A DNA stretch of 13,769 bases from assembly GCA_020050175.1 (NCBI GenBank), contig JAGVKY010000191.1:1-13769 (forward strand), read 5' to 3'. Positions 13,083-13,769 of this stretch are shown in pieces. This DNA is from Parachlamydiales bacterium. Its GTDB lineage: Bacteria; Chlamydiota; Chlamydiia; Chlamydiales; JAJFMK01. The number at the start of each line of letters is the position of its first letter. The stretch's first letter is position 1. A model generated the notes under the pieces. The model was not told the origin of the DNA and ran no database searches. It worked only from the letters and a program-made list of their open reading frames with translations. Position numbers and translations under genes: made by a program.

Positions 13083-13769
13083 ATGGGCATTGCTTTTTTG
13101 ATGAATGGACTCGCTGGCTGGGGAAGAGGATATGGCTTTGTCGAGGAAAAAATTGGAGAAGATGCCTATAAAAAAAGGGGCAAAAACTACTATTTAGCTG
13201 TCAAATACCAGGCTGTTCAAGCGATTGCCTTAGGCTCGCTCGTTAAAAAAGTAGCAGAGATCATTTTCAAGGGAAATATCTCCTTTACGACTAAACTCCT
13301 TTGCAATGTTGTCCCCCTCCTTTCGATCCCCTTTTTTACTTTTTTAGCTGCCATCCATCACGGAAAATATGAGCACATAAGGGATGGCTGGAACAAAGTT
13401 GCCCCCAAATCTTTAAAATTTCCCGAAAAGTTACGCGACAGAGCTGTCGATGTTTTTCGATTTTTATCGGAGCAAAGTGGAGATCTGTTCCGGATCGCCA
13501 TGGTCGCAGGTTTAATTGCGCTCGTTGCATTAGGTCAGTTTGTCTACGCAGCTTTTGGTCTTTTAGCCTTTAAATTCGAAGAGGCCCTCCGGACAGGCGC
13601 CCTCTCTCTCAAAGTACGTCTCTTTGCAGAAACCTACTTACCCGCCGTCGGATTCATTGGTGCAATTATCGATGGCACCCTTCTTGATCGCTTTATCACG
13701 ATTTGCACAGAACCTTTGGGATTTACTCCGAAGATCGCCCTTTCCATTCAAAAAGCCGTTGACTACCTA
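13083..13769 (+). CDS. Membrane protein of unknown family, 3' end beyond window
   Basis: An open frame of 229 codons runs from ATG 13083 off the end of the window without a stop. The start is preceded by AGGGG about eight bases upstream. The N-terminus (MGIAFLMNGLAGWGRGYGFVEE) is followed by a charged segment. Hydrophobic stretches lie at about 72-91 (LLCNVVPLLSIPFFTFLAAI), 136-164 (FRIAMVAGLIALVALGQFVY onward) and 186-205. Charged helices between them (KVAPKSLKFPEKLRDRAVDV) suggest loops on one face. I recognise no family. Large hydrophobic orphan proteins are common in environmental chlamydiae, which fits, but no function can be assigned. A five-codon ORF (MESLL, 13055-13072) precedes it. 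Confidence 0.75.
   Translation, partial: MGIAFLMNGLAGWGRGYGFVEEKIGEDAYKKRGKNYYLAVKYQAVQAIALGSLVKKVAEIIFKGNISFTTKLLCNVVPLLSIPFFTFLAAIHHGKYEHIRDGWNKVAPKSLKFPEKLRDRAVDVFRFLSEQSGDLFRIAMVAGLIALVALGQFVYAAFGLLAFKFEEALRTGALSLKVRLFAETYLPAVGFIGAIIDGTLLDRFITICTEPLGFTPKIALSIQKAVDYL

Overview
The window looks like a stretch of chromosome from an obligate intracellular bacterium, most likely an environmental member of the Chlamydiota. This is inferred from gene content, not from a marker gene. The signs are a UhpC-type sugar-phosphate carrier, a small cysteine-rich beta-barrel outer membrane protein, hydrophobic orphan proteins and a coiled-coil orphan. Three recognisable metabolic genes are in advanced decay between intact genes. 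No rRNA, tRNA, insertion sequence, CRISPR array or phage gene was seen.

Layout. 130-1431 (+) is an exported alpha/beta hydrolase. 1453-1645 (-) is a shredded remnant of acetyl-CoA synthetase. 1651-3000 (-) is a UhpC-like organophosphate transporter, divergent from a LysR-type regulator at 3118-3981 (+). A palindrome-rich island at 4024-4085 separates the regulator from a convergent exported histidine phosphatase (4106-4726, -). 4906-6159 (+) is a YihY/BrkB-family membrane protein with a C-terminal winged-helix-like part. Two orphans follow: a small membrane protein (6377-6760, +) and a long coiled-coil protein (6841-7560, -). Both have the 9-mer GTAAAATAC upstream, as a perfect inverted repeat in the first case. 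7697-7980 (-) is a decayed dihydroneopterin aldolase (folB-like) lying behind the strong terminator of the outer membrane protein gene (8026-8673, -). An exported cyclophilin (8804-9319, -) comes next, then a Nudix hydrolase relic (9474-9733, +) whose Nudix box is interrupted by two stop codons. Dps (9734-10315, -), 3-methyladenine DNA glycosylase I (10461-11033, -), a GNAT acetyltransferase (11237-11674, +) and a membrane VKOR-like/thioredoxin fusion (11838-12728, +) follow. The window ends with a tiny exported ORF (12762-12941, -) and a membrane protein running off the end (13083-13769, +).

How the genes fit together. Four products point to the cell envelope or periplasm and its redox folding: the cysteine-rich outer membrane protein, the exported cyclophilin, the VKOR-thioredoxin fusion and the exported hydrolase/phosphatase. 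Dps and Tag are genome-protection functions. The UhpC transporter with its divergent regulator suggests regulated uptake or sensing of phosphorylated sugars from a host. The three relics (acetate activation, folate synthesis, a Nudix enzyme) fit reductive evolution. No complete novel system was identified. The least explained parts are the relics, the shared GTATTTTAC motif beside the two orphan genes, and the palindromic island.
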